A stretch of 64,000 bases of DNA, from positions 37,545,240 to 37,609,239 of the forward strand of contig CM053252.1 of NCBI GenBank assembly GCA_028583405.1, in the 5' to 3' direction. The notes under the pieces were generated by a model. That model did no database searches and was not told the origin of the DNA. It saw only the letters and a list, made by a program, of their open reading frames with translations. Numbering within the stretch: the stretch's first letter is position 1; the number at the start of each line of letters is the position of its first letter. Positions 37,501 through 47,448 of this stretch are shown piece after piece. Source of the stretch: Pogonophryne albipinna. Its lineage: Eukaryota; Chordata; Actinopteri; Perciformes; Artedidraconidae. Both the position numbers and the translations under genes were made by a program.

Positions 37501-40500
37501 GCTACATACTTCAAAGAAAGAGTTCCAGTGTGGTACTCTTCCTGAAAACTGATTTTTGAGGGGGGTTTTTTGTGGGGGGGGGGTTAATGCGTCTTTTTAT
37601 TTCATAGTATTGTACAATAACAGGAACAATTTGATGTACGTCTTAGTGTCAGATTCCCCGTTTCGATTCCAAAATTGTAAAAGAAATAGGTCAAATGTTT
37701 AGATAACAAAAATATCTTTAATCTTTTAAGCTTTAACTGACATTTTTACAAATAAAAAATATAGATGCAATACAAATTGTACTGGTCTCCTGCTCTCTCC
37801 CAAATGGAGCTTTTCCCTCTTCAGGCTACCTAACTTCACTCCTTCCACCTTTGAATTCCATGCCGTCACAGTAACCCATCCTATACAATTAACCATTGTT
37901 GTTCTCTACCGTCCACCAGGTGCCTTGGGGGACTTATTGGAGGAATTAGATAATCTCCTCTCACACATCCCTGAAACTGGCCCTCCCGCTGTACTTCTCG
38001 GAGACTTCAACCTTCAGACAGGGAAGATAGACGAACTAACATCTCTGCTAACCGCCTTTGCTTTCTCACTGTCTTCATCCCCACCAACTCATAAAGCTGG
38101 CAATGTCCTTGATCTCATATTCTCAAGGAACTGCACTACTTCTAACCTCTCTGTAAACCCGCTCCACACATCCGATCACTTCTTCATCTCATTCTCTCTA
38201 CCCCTTTCCAAATAATGACAAACTAATCTCTTCTCATCCTGCACCTGTCCGCCGTAACCTTCGTTCCCTCTCCCCCTCTACCTTTGCCTCATCGCTTCTC
38301 TCAGCCCTCCCTTCCTCTGACTTGTTCCAACCCCTGCCTCCAAACTCTGCTGCAGAAACTCTCCTCTGTATTCTCTCATCCTCTCTGGACTCTCTCTGTC
38401 CTCTCACATCTCGGCAGGCTCGTCAGTCCCCTCCTGCTCCCTGGCTAAATGACGCACTGCGTGCTAATAGAACCGTCCTTAGGGCAGCAGAGCGGAAACG
38501 GTGGAAATCCAAACACCATGACGACCTCCTAACCTATCAGGCTCTCCTCTCCTCTTTCTCTGCTTCGATCTCTCAGGCAAAAAGCACTTTCTTTCAAGAT
38601 AAGATCCAATCTTCCTATTCCAATCCCAAAAAACTATTTTCCATCTTCTCCACCCTCTTGGACCCTCCCAAAGCCCCTCCCCCCTCCTCACTTCTGTCAA
38701 GTGACTTTGTTAACCACTTTGAAAAAAGGTTGATGATATTCACTCTTCTTTTTCTGACTCACCTTTACTCACCGCTGGGTCACCAGACCCTCCTTCCACC
38801 CACACACTAACCTCCTTTTCCCCTCTCTCTCCAAGTGAGGTTCTTACCCTCATTACCTCTGCCCGCCCTACCACCTGTCCTCTGGACCCTATCCCTTCAA
38901 ACCTCCTTCAGACTATCGCTCCTGATATTCTACCGTTTCTCACCCATTTCATCAACACTTCTCTAACTTCTGGTCACTTTCCAAATAGTCTTAAGGAGGC
39001 AAGAGTAAACCCTCTCCTAAAGAAACCCACTCTCAACCCGTCTGATGTTATAAACTACAGGCCTGTCTCTCTCCTCCCGTTCCTGTCTAAAACACTTGAA
39101 CGCGCTGTCTTTAAACAACTCTCCTGTTATCTCCATCTGGATCCACACCAGTCTGGTTTCAAGGCAGGTCACTCCACAGAAACTGCTCTCATTGCTGTCA
39201 CTGAGGAACTGCACACTGCCAAAGCAGCATCCCTCTCCTCTGTCATCATCCTGTTGGACCTGTCTGCTGCATTCGACACGGTGAATCATCAGATCCTCCT
39301 TCGCACTCTCCAAGAACTTGGAGTTTCAGGCTCTGCACCTTCCCTCCTCACCTCATACCTCAAAGACCGTACCTACAGGGTAACTTGGAGAGGGTCCGAG
39401 TCCGACCCTTGTCAATTAACTACAGGGGTCCCTCAGGGCTCTGTTCTTGGTCCCCTCCTCTTCTCCCTGTACACAAACTCGCTCGGATCAGTCATTAGCC
39501 CGCATGGTTTTTCATACCACTGCTATGCTGACGACACCCAATTAATTCTGTCCTTTCCCCGCTCAGAGACCCAGGTCGTCGCACGCATCTCTGCTTGTCT
39601 AGCTGACATCTCTCAGTGGATGTCTGCTCATCACCTCAAGCTCAACCTTGACAAGACTGAACTGCTTTTCCTTCCGGGAAAAGATTGTCCCACTCTTGAC
39701 CTGACGATCAACATCGACACCTCTGTTGTTTCCCCGACTCAGACTGCAAGGAATCTGGGTGTGACCCTAGATAACAACCTGTCCTTCAATGCAAACATCG
39801 CTGCTACAACCCGTTGCTGCAGATACACGCTTTACAACATCAGGAAGATACGTCCCCAGCTGACCCAGAAAGCCACGCAGGTTCTGGTCCAGGCTCTCGT
39901 CACCTCACGCCTAGACTACTGCAACTCCCTCCTGGCTGGTCTACCTGCATGTGCCATCCGACCTCTGCAGCTCATCCAGAATGCAGCGGCTCGTCTGGTC
40001 TTCAACCTTCCTACATTTTCCCACACCACTCCGCTCCTCCGCTCCCTTCACTGGCTTCCGGTAACTGCTAGAATCCACTTCTAGACAATGGTACATGCGT
40101 ACCATGCTGCGAATGGATCTGGCCCTTCCTACATCCAGGACATGGTTAAACTGTACACCCCAGCGCGTGCATTACGCTCTGCATCAGCCAAACGACTCGC
40201 TGCACCCGCACTGCGAGGGGGACCCAAGTTCCCATCAGCAAAAAGACGTGGGTTTGCTATCCTGGCTCCAAAATGATGGAATGAGCTCCCCATTGACATC
40301 AGGACAGCAGAAAGCTTACACACCTTCCGGCGCAGACTGAAAACTCATCTCTTTCGACTCCACTTCGAGCGATAGAATTACTAACAATGAACTGCTAACA
40401 GAGCACTTATATACTAATAAAGGACTGGCTTATCTATAGCCAGTTGAGTAGCACTTGAAATGTTTGGCTCTATGAAACCTGATGTACTTATATGATTCTG

Positions 40501-43023
40501 TTTTCTTCAAGGTTGTGTCTTCCTGGTCGATTGTACTTATTGTAAGTCGCTTTGGATAAAAGCGTCAGCTAAATGCAATGTAATGTAATGTAATACAAAT
40601 GTATTGCACAATAGCTGTGCTCTATTTTAACTGAGCTATGCCTGTGGCAAGCTATTAACACTGTGCCTTGTCTTTTTATTTTTTAGTGTAGTGGAGCCTC
40701 ACTTTAGAGCGTTTACCGCGATCCATCTTTGGTGTTATGAAGTGAGTGACTGAGCTCGTGAACTGTCTACGGGAGGGCAGGGGGAGCCTTGTTGCGGGGC
40801 AACTGTGGACCTCTGTCGCCTGTCAGCGCAACTTACATGATGCCGTTATTAAGGGCGGTGCCGGGCGTCAGCGTACCGAGCCGGCCGTCAACGGCCCACT
40901 GACGACCGGCCGTTCTGTGATTCTCCAGGTCCGCCCTGTATTCCACCGGGTCACCGCGGCACAGACGGACACGCTGGAATACAGGGTCTACCACGTTTAG
41001 GAACCGTTAAGCAGAACAGAAATTGTGTATTTTGTATGGGTACCCCGCATTTTCATATCGGTTATCATCTGGAACCGAGTTTCGGTTCCCAACCCTAGTC
41101 ATAACCCACCAGGCGCGTTTCAGAAGCGGAGTGTCTTAATATCTGACATCACATACATCGTAGCATTAAAGTTCACAGTTTATTTATAGTTTAAAAAATA
41201 ATTAAAAAATAATTAAATTCATTTTATAAAAAAATAGAAACGTGTTTATTGGGGGAGGGCAGGAATGTCAAATGGGAGGGCCTGGCCCTCCCACAGCGCC
41301 GGGTCTGCTGATAAGGATAATTATGTTGAAATGAAAATCGATCGTGTGTGTTACCAGGTAAAAAGGGCCAGTATACTGTGAGCACAGTGACTGGCGGTCC
41401 AGCAGAGAGAGCGGGAGTCTGCTTTGGAGACAGACTGATGTGGATCAATGGGGTCCGGGTGACAACACTCACACACTCCACTCTCAACAGAACCGTAAGA
41501 CTCTAGTTTCCTCAACTCAGCTTCATGGTGTGTGTTCTGTTGGACTGATGATGTGTGTGACTCATGCTGTGTGTTGGTTCTCAGTTGAAGAAGAGTGGGG
41601 GCTCAGTGACGGTGCTGGTGATAGACCCTGACAGCGAGTCTTGTAATGTCCGGAGGAAGATGCCCACCCTGCCTGTGGCGGCAGAGTGCTGCGGCCTGCC
41701 CTACACCACCAAAACCTTGCATATGGTTAAAGACCAAAACGGATATGGCTTCCTGCTGAGACAAGAGAAGCTGAGGGGAGCACGACAGATAGGTGAGAGA
41801 TACACTGAAGGACACATGAAAACAATATAATACACACACACACTTGTAATGAAGCATGGTATACCCAAATGTAGGTACTTTAGTGAACATTTTCTCCAAG
41901 AATGAAATGTATATGTCTGGAACTCCACTTGGTGGCAGTGCAAAGAAAGCTAATTTGTGTGACTGAGCGGTTTATAGGAAATGGCAATGCAACGTGATCA
42001 AAAGCAAGTCAGCCATCTTTGAAGGATACCAGCGACTTGTTGACTTACCTGTACGGCTAGCAAAGTAGCTTATTCAACAACCTATATTTTGTAAACATGG
42101 TCGGTAGGCACTGTTGCGTTGTTCTTAACAGCCAATAAATTAAAAATAATAATAAATGAAACAAATAAAGGACCAAACATGGAAAATGTAAACAATAAGG
42201 GAGACGTAGTCAACATCAGCAAGAGACGTCAAATGGGATCGGTAGCAGCCGTCTGCTGACTGTTTACTGCAAGTGTCAAAAAGAATAGCTGATAAGTTGT
42301 TTATCCTCGGGTCAGTTGAGTCTTACTAATGCCAAAATGGGCGCTTTGAGGAGGGAGAGTAACATACAGTTTTTGGACATGTTATGCTTCTCATGCACTA
42401 TGGTCAGGATATTCTAACAGTTTTCAGTATATGTATACTTATTGATCAAGTCACCAACTGAAGCTGTAAACTCTAAAGACCATTTAATAAACCGTTATAA
42501 TCAGGTGATTTAAATTCTCTCTGAACCTTTATTGATTCCTATCCTTTGCTGCTGTGACCCAGTTCACATGCTGAGGGAGATTGATGTGGGGAGTCCAGCT
42601 GAGGGGGCAGGGATGGAGGATGGAGACCTCCTGCTGGCTGTCAATGGGAAACCAATCGAGACTATGGAGCATGAGGACATCGTCAAAGAGGTTAGACAGA
42701 GCGGGGAGGCAGTCATCCTCACCACGATATCTATACCAGGAAGAGACTTCTACAGAGAGGTAAGCACCATGATATCAGGACTTTCACTTCTATTGGACTC
42801 ATCGCACAGACACTGTATCAGAATGTGTCTTCCACTGCTTTCTCTTGTTTCCCCGCAGATAGGAATTTCTCCGTTGTTGTTCTATGACGAATGTTCAGTC
42901 AAGGATAACAGGCAGCGGGCTGTCTCACACTGCACGAAGATCCAAAGTGAAACCCCGCTGAAACATGGAGATGGAAGTCCAACAGAGTGTGTCCCGGATC
43001 AGTCAGGAACTTTACCCACACAG
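25560..43023 (+). CDS. pdzd3: PDZD3/NHERF4 PDZ scaffold, PDZ1 to PDZ3 (9 coding exons, 3-prime incomplete)
   Basis: NHERF4 is an apical-membrane scaffold of intestine and kidney that binds C-termini of transporters and guanylyl cyclase C (family knowledge). Coding exons: 25560-25573, 26974-27035, 27128-27339, 28060-28131, 29646-29778, 41358-41494, 41585-41792, 42563-42759 and 42859-43023. All are GT-AG with matching phases, giving 400 open codons. PDZ1 is at about 35-120 (carboxylate loop SFGFYL), PDZ2 at about 148-230 (HGLGM) and PDZ3 at about 260-355 (NGYGFLL). The ISPLLF tail after PDZ3 matches the human protein. Human PDZD3 has a fourth PDZ (571 residues in total); the last exon here ends in phase 0 at a donor, and no PDZ4 exon was found to 64000. 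Neighbouring NLRX1 in the same orientation supports PDZD3 over other NHERF paralogues. Confidence 0.88.
26974..27035 (+). CDS. pdzd3: PDZD3 coding exon 2: linker before PDZ1
   Basis: It encodes [20 protein letters not shown], a short acidic linker preceding PDZ1. The acceptor is CTCACATCAG, the donor CCTG|GTGAGG, phase 1. Confidence 0.8.
27128..27339 (+). CDS. pdzd3: PDZD3 coding exon 3: PDZ1, first part
   Basis: [20 protein letters not shown] holds the beta-A strand and the carboxylate-binding loop. [20 protein letters not shown] is the canonical AGLxxGDxxLxVNG segment. The exon ends in FSR within helix B, phase 0. Confidence 0.93.
28060..28131 (+). CDS. pdzd3: PDZD3 coding exon 4: end of PDZ1
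   Basis: Twenty-four codons, [20 protein letters not shown] and then EYEQ, complete helix B and the last strand of PDZ1. The acceptor is TTCCGGACAG, the donor ACAG|GTACTG, phase 0. Confidence 0.88.
29646..29778 (+). CDS. pdzd3: PDZD3 coding exon 5: inter-PDZ linker and start of PDZ2
   Basis: It encodes a linker with [14 protein letters not shown], then [20 protein letters not shown], the first two strands and GLGM loop of PDZ2. The donor GGAAG|GTACCC in phase 1 opens the 11.6-kb transposon-filled intron; the reading frame resumes correctly at 41358. Confidence 0.88.
30448..32548 (-). mobile_element. hAT transposon (2.1 kb) with CTCCCAGA duplication
   Basis: The terminal inverted repeats CAGGGCTGGACTGG and CCAGTCCAGCCCTG match over 14 bp. 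The perfect 8-bp duplication CTCCCAGA flanks it at 30440-30447 and 32549-32556. It carries a broken minus-strand transposase (30799-32130) and is shorter than a complete hAT. Confidence 0.92.
30799..32130 (-). pseudogene. hAT transposase (ZMYM1-like), frameshifted and lacking the C-terminus
   Basis: Three minus-strand segments read in order. 32130-31561 has an acidic N-terminus and a TTF-type zinc finger ([19 protein letters not shown] ... HEKSITH). 31571-30930 contains the RNase H-like start, [20 protein letters not shown]. 31014-30799 contains the [12 protein letters not shown] motif. Frameshifts occur near 31565 and 31015. The hAT dimerisation domain is absent, so part of the gene was deleted. 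It resembles host ZMYM1-like proteins, which derive from the same transposases; the terminal repeats show this one is a transposon copy. Confidence 0.85.
32600..32869. mobile_element. MITE with about 43-bp perfect terminal inverted repeats
   Basis: The ends TGGTGCAGTGACGCGTCCTA and TAGGACGCGTCACTGCACCA begin inverted repeats that match perfectly through the CCGGAAGTAAGCTTCTTCCG stretch. It is 270 bp and non-coding, inside the outer hAT-type element. No clear target duplication was found. Diverged interior relatives occur near 6655-6770, 24535-24620 and 30205-30310. Confidence 0.8.
33610..35812 (+). pseudogene. RTE-type reverse transcriptase, broken
   Basis: RT blocks read in order: [48 protein letters not shown] and [12 protein letters not shown] (motif A). 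After the inserted MITE follow [20 protein letters not shown] (motif B), [12 protein letters not shown] (motif C) and [10 protein letters not shown], then the C-terminal [11 protein letters not shown] and [20 protein letters not shown] blocks. Lesions are a TAG at 33907 where Trp is expected, a frameshift near 34197 and the MITE. The portion from 34878 to 35850 is open throughout. Confidence 0.88.
34313..34850. mobile_element. hAT-type MITE inside the RTE LINE
   Basis: The element begins GGCTGAACGATTAATCG and ends AAAATCGTGCAGCC. CTCGGTAG (34305-34312) and CTCGGCAG (34851-34858) flank it, an 8-bp duplication with one change, and removing it restores the RT reading frame across the site. AATCGCGATT-type motifs near both ends are inverted copies. 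538 bp, non-coding. Confidence 0.82.
36598..37491. mobile_element. hAT-type MITE, CAGAGGTGG family, with a nested TTAA MITE
   Basis: The ends CAGAGGTGGGAAGTAACTAA and GAGTACTTCTTCCACCTCTG are inverted repeats. The flanks CATTATGA and CGTTATGT agree at 6 of 8. Internal words such as TTTTACTTGTAACAA resemble the element at 19129-19685. It is split by the TTAA MITE at 36655-37026. Confidence 0.7.
36655..37026. mobile_element. TTAA-flanked MITE, AGGTGGGGTAGG family, copy 2
   Basis: Same family as 3722-4088, in opposite orientation, with TTAA at 36651-36654 and 37027-37030. It is 372 bp and non-coding, inserted in the hAT-type MITE. Confidence 0.8.
37775..40592 (+). mobile_element. L2-type LINE
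   Basis: Endonuclease and RT remnants lie in order on the + strand, followed by a 3-prime UTR ending AAGTCGCTTTGGATAAAAGC and GTCAGCTAAATGCAATGTAATGTAATG. These short terminal repeats and the YADD reverse transcriptase are typical of L2-clade LINEs. The 5-prime end is approximate and truncated. Confidence 0.82.
37861..40370 (+). pseudogene. L2 endonuclease/reverse transcriptase, multiply broken
   Basis: 37861-38215 encodes the C-terminal part of an apurinic-type endonuclease ([13 protein letters not shown], then TSDHFFISF). 38830-39250 contains [24 protein letters not shown] RT N-terminal sequence. 39254-40084 is open, with [16 protein letters not shown] (motif A), [16 protein letters not shown] (motif B) and [10 protein letters not shown] (motif C), followed by [18 protein letters not shown] and [14 protein letters not shown] blocks. 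Stops and shifts at about 38218, 38740-38810 and 40084 show it is inactive. Confidence 0.85.
40593..41357. other. Non-coding end of PDZD3 intron 5
   Basis: About 40690-41095 looks like one further element remnant, GC-rich at first and ending TTTCGGTTCCCAACCCTAG, a hAT-like terminal sequence whose partner end was not found. Nothing coding is supported. Confidence 0.35.
41358..41494 (+). CDS. pdzd3: PDZD3 coding exon 6: PDZ2 core
   Basis: [20 protein letters not shown] and [20 protein letters not shown] give the PDZ2 central strands and the AGxxxGDRLxxINGV segment. The acceptor is GTTACCAG and the donor ACC|GTAAGA. Phase 1 in and 0 out fit the flanking exons, although the preceding intron is 11.6 kb. 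Confidence 0.92.
41585..41792 (+). CDS. pdzd3: PDZD3 coding exon 7: end of PDZ2, start of PDZ3
   Basis: [18 protein letters not shown] finishes PDZ2. After a linker, [20 protein letters not shown] begins PDZ3 with a GYGF carboxylate loop. The acceptor is GGTTCTCAG, the donor GATAG|GTGAGA in phase 1. Confidence 0.92.
42563..42759 (+). CDS. pdzd3: PDZD3 coding exon 8: PDZ3 core
   Basis: [20 protein letters not shown] and [20 protein letters not shown] cover the central strands and helix B of PDZ3, ending in GRDFYRE. The acceptor is GTGACCCAG, the donor AGAG|GTAAGC in phase 0. Confidence 0.93.
42859..43023 (+). CDS. pdzd3: PDZD3 coding exon 9: linker after PDZ3
   Basis: It starts [11 protein letters not shown], equivalent to the LSPLLF block after PDZ3 in human PDZD3, then a polar linker of about 45 residues. 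The donor is ACACAG|GTATGA, phase 0. In human the fourth PDZ follows; it is not identifiable here. Confidence 0.8.
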
Positions 43024-43646
43024 GTATGATCTCACAGCTTATTACATCTGTGCATCTGGCAAGAATACTGTGTCCATCCCCAACAAGGGGCTATATAACT
43101 GTAGATTCACGACTGAAACGTTGTTACATTTCCATAATATTATACAACTATTGTCAAATTTGCATTGAATTTGTCTGGTTGTAGAATCATGCAACCCGGT
43201 ATCACGGCAAGACGTGAACATGTGACGATTTACCACGCTGGGAGACGTGAAGATGTCACGATTTCGTCCCTTCAAACGTGACAGTTACACGGTATTGTTA
43301 ACATGGCCCAACCAGTGGAGAAATACCTGGAAATGCCAAGCAAATGCTCTACCCGACGGTCGGTTGTTATTGTCAATATTAATATAATAATTATTTATTT
43401 TTTAATAGTCACACTCGATTTCGCCGATTTTCTTGTTGCCCCAGCTGGTTGACACCTCTTTTAGCAGAAACAAAGGCTACATTGATGTATTAAATCGATG
43501 TTAATCCATGTGCGTGGTTGTGGAATTAACGGACATGACGTTGCGTTGCCAGGCAACAGCTTGGGTTCATGTTAATTTACAAACTCTTCAACTTCAACCC
43601 TAGTTATATTTAAAAACATTTTAGAAGGCCTCACGAAATACTTTAA

Positions 43647-44435
43647 AGGTGACATGTCATGCTTTTCCGGTTATTACCCGTCCCCTTGTGTGTTATGAAG
43701 GTTTTTATGCATGTAAATGGTGTGCAGAGTCAAAACCCTCAAAGTACACCATGTAGCGAGTAAACTCTAACACAGAAAAACGCCTCGTTGGAGATACGTC
43801 ACTGTCCATTTGATTCTTCCGGGTACATCATGATGTCATGTCGTCCCCGGAACGAAATGGACCAATCCGTGGAGCCGTTACGTTACGTCCGCGGAGCCGT
43901 TACGTTAAGCCCCCGCTGATTGGTCCAAATGGACCAATCCACGGACTTCCTCACACACTCAGTGCAGGCAGCTCTGCTGATTTCTCCTCCCTGGCTGCAG
44001 GCTGATAACAGACAGTTGGGATCGCGGCGAAATTCTCTCTGCAGACCCATTCTCACAGCGTTTATCAACCTTTTTCTTACTCAATATCAAGCCACACTTA
44101 TTGTTTTTACTTCGGCTGTGACTTTGTGTGTGCTCAGGATGAGTTTGGCTGTGTTTCGCTGTGTATCGCTAAACAAGGAAATCACACCTCCACGGAGCTC
44201 AGCGCGATTCACAACGTCCCGACTGGTCCCGACCAATCGGAGCACACTGGGCTCACAGGGAGGGGGGGGAAAGAGCTGCAACGAGCCGTTTAGTGGAGAG
44301 AGTGAATACACATACTATACAGAGATGCTGTATGAGAAACCAATGTGAGTTTGGAAAATTGCACAGTATAAATCTATTCTAGTAGACCTCAACAATGGAA
44401 TTATGATCAGTGGAAATGGCCATGACATGGGACCT
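43647..44435. mobile_element. TTAA-flanked MITE, AGGTGACATGTCATG family
   Basis: Begins AGGTGACATGTCATGC and ends CATGACATGGGACCT, with TTAA at 43643-43646 and 44436-44439. It sits in the left arm of the fold-back element. The right arm shows the unoccupied site, with a single TTAA at the matching position (about 48526). 789 bp; the open frames in it are not supported as genes. Confidence 0.85.
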
Positions 44436-45055
44436 TTAATGTAAATTAAAATTAAAATGTGAAGGAATGTGTGTATAACAAAATACATCCGTCATAAACA
44501 ATACCGGAAACAGACGTAGGCAAGATCCTCAGCTCGGTGATTGGATGTTTTAGCCGCAATGCACATTGGGATATGGTGTTTATGCGATGTGAAATCCGAT
44601 AAAAAATTAAATAATACTTTATTCCGAGTGTGCTTGCTTTTCTCTTTGGAAGTCATCACATAACGGCATTGTAATACACGGTTCGGCTGCATTAAATATT
44701 ACACATCTGCCGTAGTTCTTTATTTATTGAGCCCTGATGAGAAGACTTCTGGACAAACTTGAAGAACTGCCGCCGAAACTGAATATGTGACGTGGATCAT
44801 AAATATATCAGCAATTAAACTATGGGCTCAGAACAGTCTCATAATACACACATGCACACAGAAGGATTCACACTTGTATTTCATGATCCGCAAAAGGATT
44901 CACACTTGTGTTTTTCAATGCACACACAAATGTGTTCCGTTTCATATACATGTAAATAAAATCCAAATACAGAAAAAAGTTTTACATATGTATTTTTGAT
45001 CCTCACATATTTGTTTTCCGTTTAAATCCCCTGAACCTGCAAACACAACCCGCTC

Positions 45056-45870
45056 TCTGTGCACGGATCGCTGTGCATTCGTGTTTTTTGAGACTCCCCT
45101 GACGGTCACCCGATTCGTACTTGTAATTTTTTCTATCTATAGCCAATGAAATATCTCCTCAATTCTAAGCCAATCACATGAGCTCGCCCCCACAAGGCTA
45201 TGATGTCTTGCGTTCATGACGTAGCGTTTCATGTACGCATTTTGTGCTGTCCGGAGCTGACAGGTCCATGGAGCCTGCCTGCAGGCGCTTCCCTCAGGAC
45301 ACCTCCACTCTCAGTACATTGCCGCTTTCCGAACAGGTAATGCACGCAAATAAAATATTTTATATTATTATTATTAATAATATAAATATAAAGACATCTT
45401 GTATTTTAGTTAAACCCGCTATTGTTTAATTTTGTCAACGTTGGACCTTGACACCGTCCACATAGCTATAGTGAAATAATATAATCGAAAACATTAAGCC
45501 TCTTTGATTTAATAATCGGAGCTGAAACCTCTCTGCCATCTCATATAACACACCCTTCCTTATTTATCTTTGAATAATAATACCGTAAAAATAAAGACGA
45601 CTGTACTACGGTCCTTCGGTCCTGAGATTAGCACCTGCAGGCAGGCTCCATGGACCTGTCAGCTCCGGACAGCGCAAAATGCCTACATGAAGTGCTACGT
45701 CATGAACGCAAGAAATCATACCCTCGTGGGGGGGGCGCTCATGTGATTGGCTTAGAATGAAGGAGACATCTGATTGGCTATAGATCGAAAAAAAATACAA
45801 GTACGAATCGGGTGACCGTCAGGGGAGTCTCAAAAAACCCACACACGAATGCACAGCGATCCGTGCACAG
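45056..45870. repeat. Inner inverted repeat, 250-bp arms
   Basis: 45056-45303 and 45615-45870 are inverted copies (about 85-90 percent by eye) separated by about 310 bp. They share the CCATGGACCTGTCAGCTCCG/CGGAGCTGACAGGTCCATGG block and the GCACAGCGATCCGTGCAC ends. It lies inside the larger fold-back element and is either part of it or a separate insertion. Confidence 0.75.
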
Positions 45871-46732
45871 AAAGCACACAATATACGTCTCCTTGCAGTA
45901 TCAATACTAATTCGGATGACTTTTATATTTGATCCAATTGGTAGATAGGCTATATTTACACCATAACGGTGCACAGCTGATAGAAAGGGACACCTAGTGG
46001 TTAAAGCACGTTATTGAATTTTATTATTATTTTTATTATTAGATATTAATAGGAGACACAGACAGACAAACTAATAAGACTTTTATTTAAACATTAAAGA
46101 ATACATTAGGTTAAGGTCTTCTTTTGAATAAGAAAAAAGCTTTGGGGGTATCTACAGATAAATATTAAGCCTGACAAAGTACTAATATATTGCTTTCCTG
46201 CAATGTTAACTACTGTATGTTTAAGCACTTATTTTTAACTGATATTATACATATGTATTATACTCTTATAAGATGTATGTAGATATTATAAGAAATGTGC
46301 AGAATACGACAGTTTAATGGTGGAGGTGTACACACATATTGATAGATGTCTTGTAATGCACTGTTGAGGAACCTGTGACCCAAGTTTTTAATCTCCAACC
46401 TTGTCAGGTATTGAACATTCAATAAATAAAGAACACAGAATTATTAAATATAAAACACAGAATTTGTGTGATTATACTAAATGATTTACAAATAAACACC
46501 ACTGCATATTTACAACTGTTACACATGCTGATGTAACGCAAATGTTTCCAACTTGGGATCAATAAAGTATATCTTATCTTAAGATGATCGATGGCTACTG
46601 CCATATTTGCAAAATGTGCCTCTGAACCTTGACAAGTGCATGTTTCAGGCTTATCAATGAACAACAGGAGGGGTCACAGACATAAGACCAGCTGTTAAAT
46701 AAAGCTCTTCTGACCTTAGCTGGCATGTGGGT

Positions 46733-47448
46733 CAGGGTTTCCGCTAGGATTTTTTCTCGCCGGTCAAATGTCCGAACAGAATTTATTTTACCGGACACAT
46801 TTGAAACTTACCGGTCATGTTTCAATAATAATAATAAGAATTGTGTAGCAGAGTTTCCGTTAGCAGGTAATTACCGGACTAGGACCGGATATGCTGATGT
46901 TTAAAACTCAGTTAATGGGGCTCGTTTTTATATTGCTTCAGTTTATAATCGTAACAGATCGAAAAATTCAGATTCATTTTTCAATAAATGATTCCACAAA
47001 CAACATCATTATTACATTCAAAGAAACTACTTGTAGTAGATAAAGTACATTATTCAAAAGTTTACATTAACTTTGAATAATAACACGGGAGAAAAAGATC
47101 CTCTCTTTTCCTCTCTCCCTCCCTTTCTCTCCTGACAGCCCGTCAGTTTCTCATGCAGCGCGCTAAACAGTGGGCGGGGCTTCAGGTCAGACTCAGCAGC
47201 TGATCTGATCTCTCTCTCGCGTCCGGTTACACTTCACTCGCGTTTATGTCCATATCGATCAGACCCAGCTCTCCTGATCGGCCTATAGAGAGCACAGATC
47301 AAGCTATTAAGAGTGAATATCGGCCGATAATGATCGGCGGCCAATCGATCGGAGCATCGGACATTTTGACCGGCAGGTTTTGAATTTACCGGTTTTTATT
47401 CAATTTGACCAGCTAAAAACCGGTAATTACCGGCTAACGGAAACCCTG
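46733..47448. mobile_element. hAT-type MITE, CAGGGTTTCCG family
   Basis: The ends CAGGGTTTCCGCTAG and CTAACGGAAACCCTG are inverted repeats, with the perfect 8-bp duplication ATGTGGGT at 46725-46732 and 47449-47456. ACCGGTAATTACCGG-type motifs recur inside. 716 bp, non-coding, inside the fold-back element. A LINE 3-prime tail (GGGATCAATAAAGTATATCT) lies just upstream at about 46556-46582. Confidence 0.88.

Noticed and set aside
43920..44348. 142-codon open frame
   Set aside because: It lies wholly inside the TTAA MITE, has no recognised domain and no splice context.
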